In this document: in pieces, positions 39,188 to 39,256 of the stretch
How the letters are laid out: every line of letters begins with the position of its first letter
Numbering within the stretch: the first letter of the stretch is position 1
Source: Halostagnicola sp. A-GB9-2
GTDB taxonomy: Archaea > Halobacteriota > Halobacteria > Halobacteriales > Natrialbaceae
Length of the DNA: 39,256 nucleotides
NCBI RefSeq assembly: GCF_030068615.1
Contig: NZ_JASJOC010000020.1
Span: 1-39,256, forward strand
Direction of reading: 5' to 3'
Notes under the pieces: generated by a model
What the model was told of the DNA's origin: nothing
The model's database searches: none
The model's input: the letters and a program-made list of their open reading frames with translations, nothing else
Position numbers and translations under genes: made by a program

Positions 39188-39256
39188 GCTCTATTCGGTG
39201 TTTGCTTACACCACTGCCGTTGATCCCGTCGGAACTGTTCAACCAGTGCAATCAAT

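Noticed and set aside
1-39256. tRNA, rRNA or replication origin
   Set aside because: No cloverleaf, conserved rRNA text or orc/cdc6 gene was found by eye.

Overview
The window reads as haloarchaeal chromosome, most like the Natrialbales/Natrinema group. Proteins are acidic, coding regions are GC-rich with heavy use of gac/gag/tcg, and promoters are archaeal TATA boxes about 25-32 nt ahead of mostly leaderless starts. It carries Tat rather than Sec leaders, a DUF5786-type small protein, a deoxyhypusine synthase, a TrkA, and haloarchaeal IS6, IS630 and IS200/IS605 debris. This placement is inference from protein character; no 16S or other marker is present.

Layout. (1) 1-8250: chromosomal-type genes: universal stress protein tail, SHOCT membrane protein, a junction of two truncated genes (DsrE and YVTN beta-propeller), a winged-helix regulator with a zinc ribbon, a Tat-exported protein, an isochorismatase-fold hydrolase, a GH15 glucoamylase broken by two compensating frameshifts, a DsrE-family protein, a flavin disulfide reductase and a small membrane protein. 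(2) 8250-16040: accessory island: a dense array of perfect hairpins closed by an outer stem, a VapBC-like pair, an orphan IS200/IS605 (omegaRNA-like) end, then an AT-rich stretch in which two unrelated cargos sit between the same flanking repeats (R1 and R2) with phiH1-repressor-like genes, plus an inserted HTH/PemK-MazF pair. A three-gene operon follows, encoding a RuvC-plus-zinc-ribbon TnpB-like protein without its N-terminal half and a coiled-coil partner. (3) 16325-19690: sulfur cluster: two YeeE/YedE half-transporters and a rhodanese-metallo-beta-lactamase fusion, divergent from TusA and a DsrE-like protein. (4) 19700-25670: membrane protein, IS6 relic, second IS200/IS605 end, divergent acetyl-CoA synthetase, multicopper oxidase. 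(5) 25739-31150: IclR regulator, TrkA, small proteins, deoxyhypusine synthase. (6) 31470-39256: IS630 relic, XdhC remnant, a two-gene molybdenum hydroxylase (2Fe-2S and Mo subunits), a six-copy 17-bp tandem repeat, an NCS2 purine-type permease and a second IclR regulator.

How genes fit together. The sulfur cluster looks like an import (YeeE), persulfide oxidation/relay (rhodanese-MBL) and carrier (TusA, DsrE) system. An identical 10-bp motif precedes both divergent arms. The right end looks like a purine-uptake and oxidation locus: NCS2 permease plus xanthine-dehydrogenase-like subunits under an IclR regulator. A near-identical 19-bp GTTC-N9-GAAC-type site lies by both the regulator and the permease.

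Most promising for novelty: the R1-cargo-R2-HTH modules, the RuvC-only TnpB-like/coiled-coil operon, the hairpin array at 8384-8656, and a triloop palindrome that appears to have inserted in frame in the rhodanese-MBL gene.
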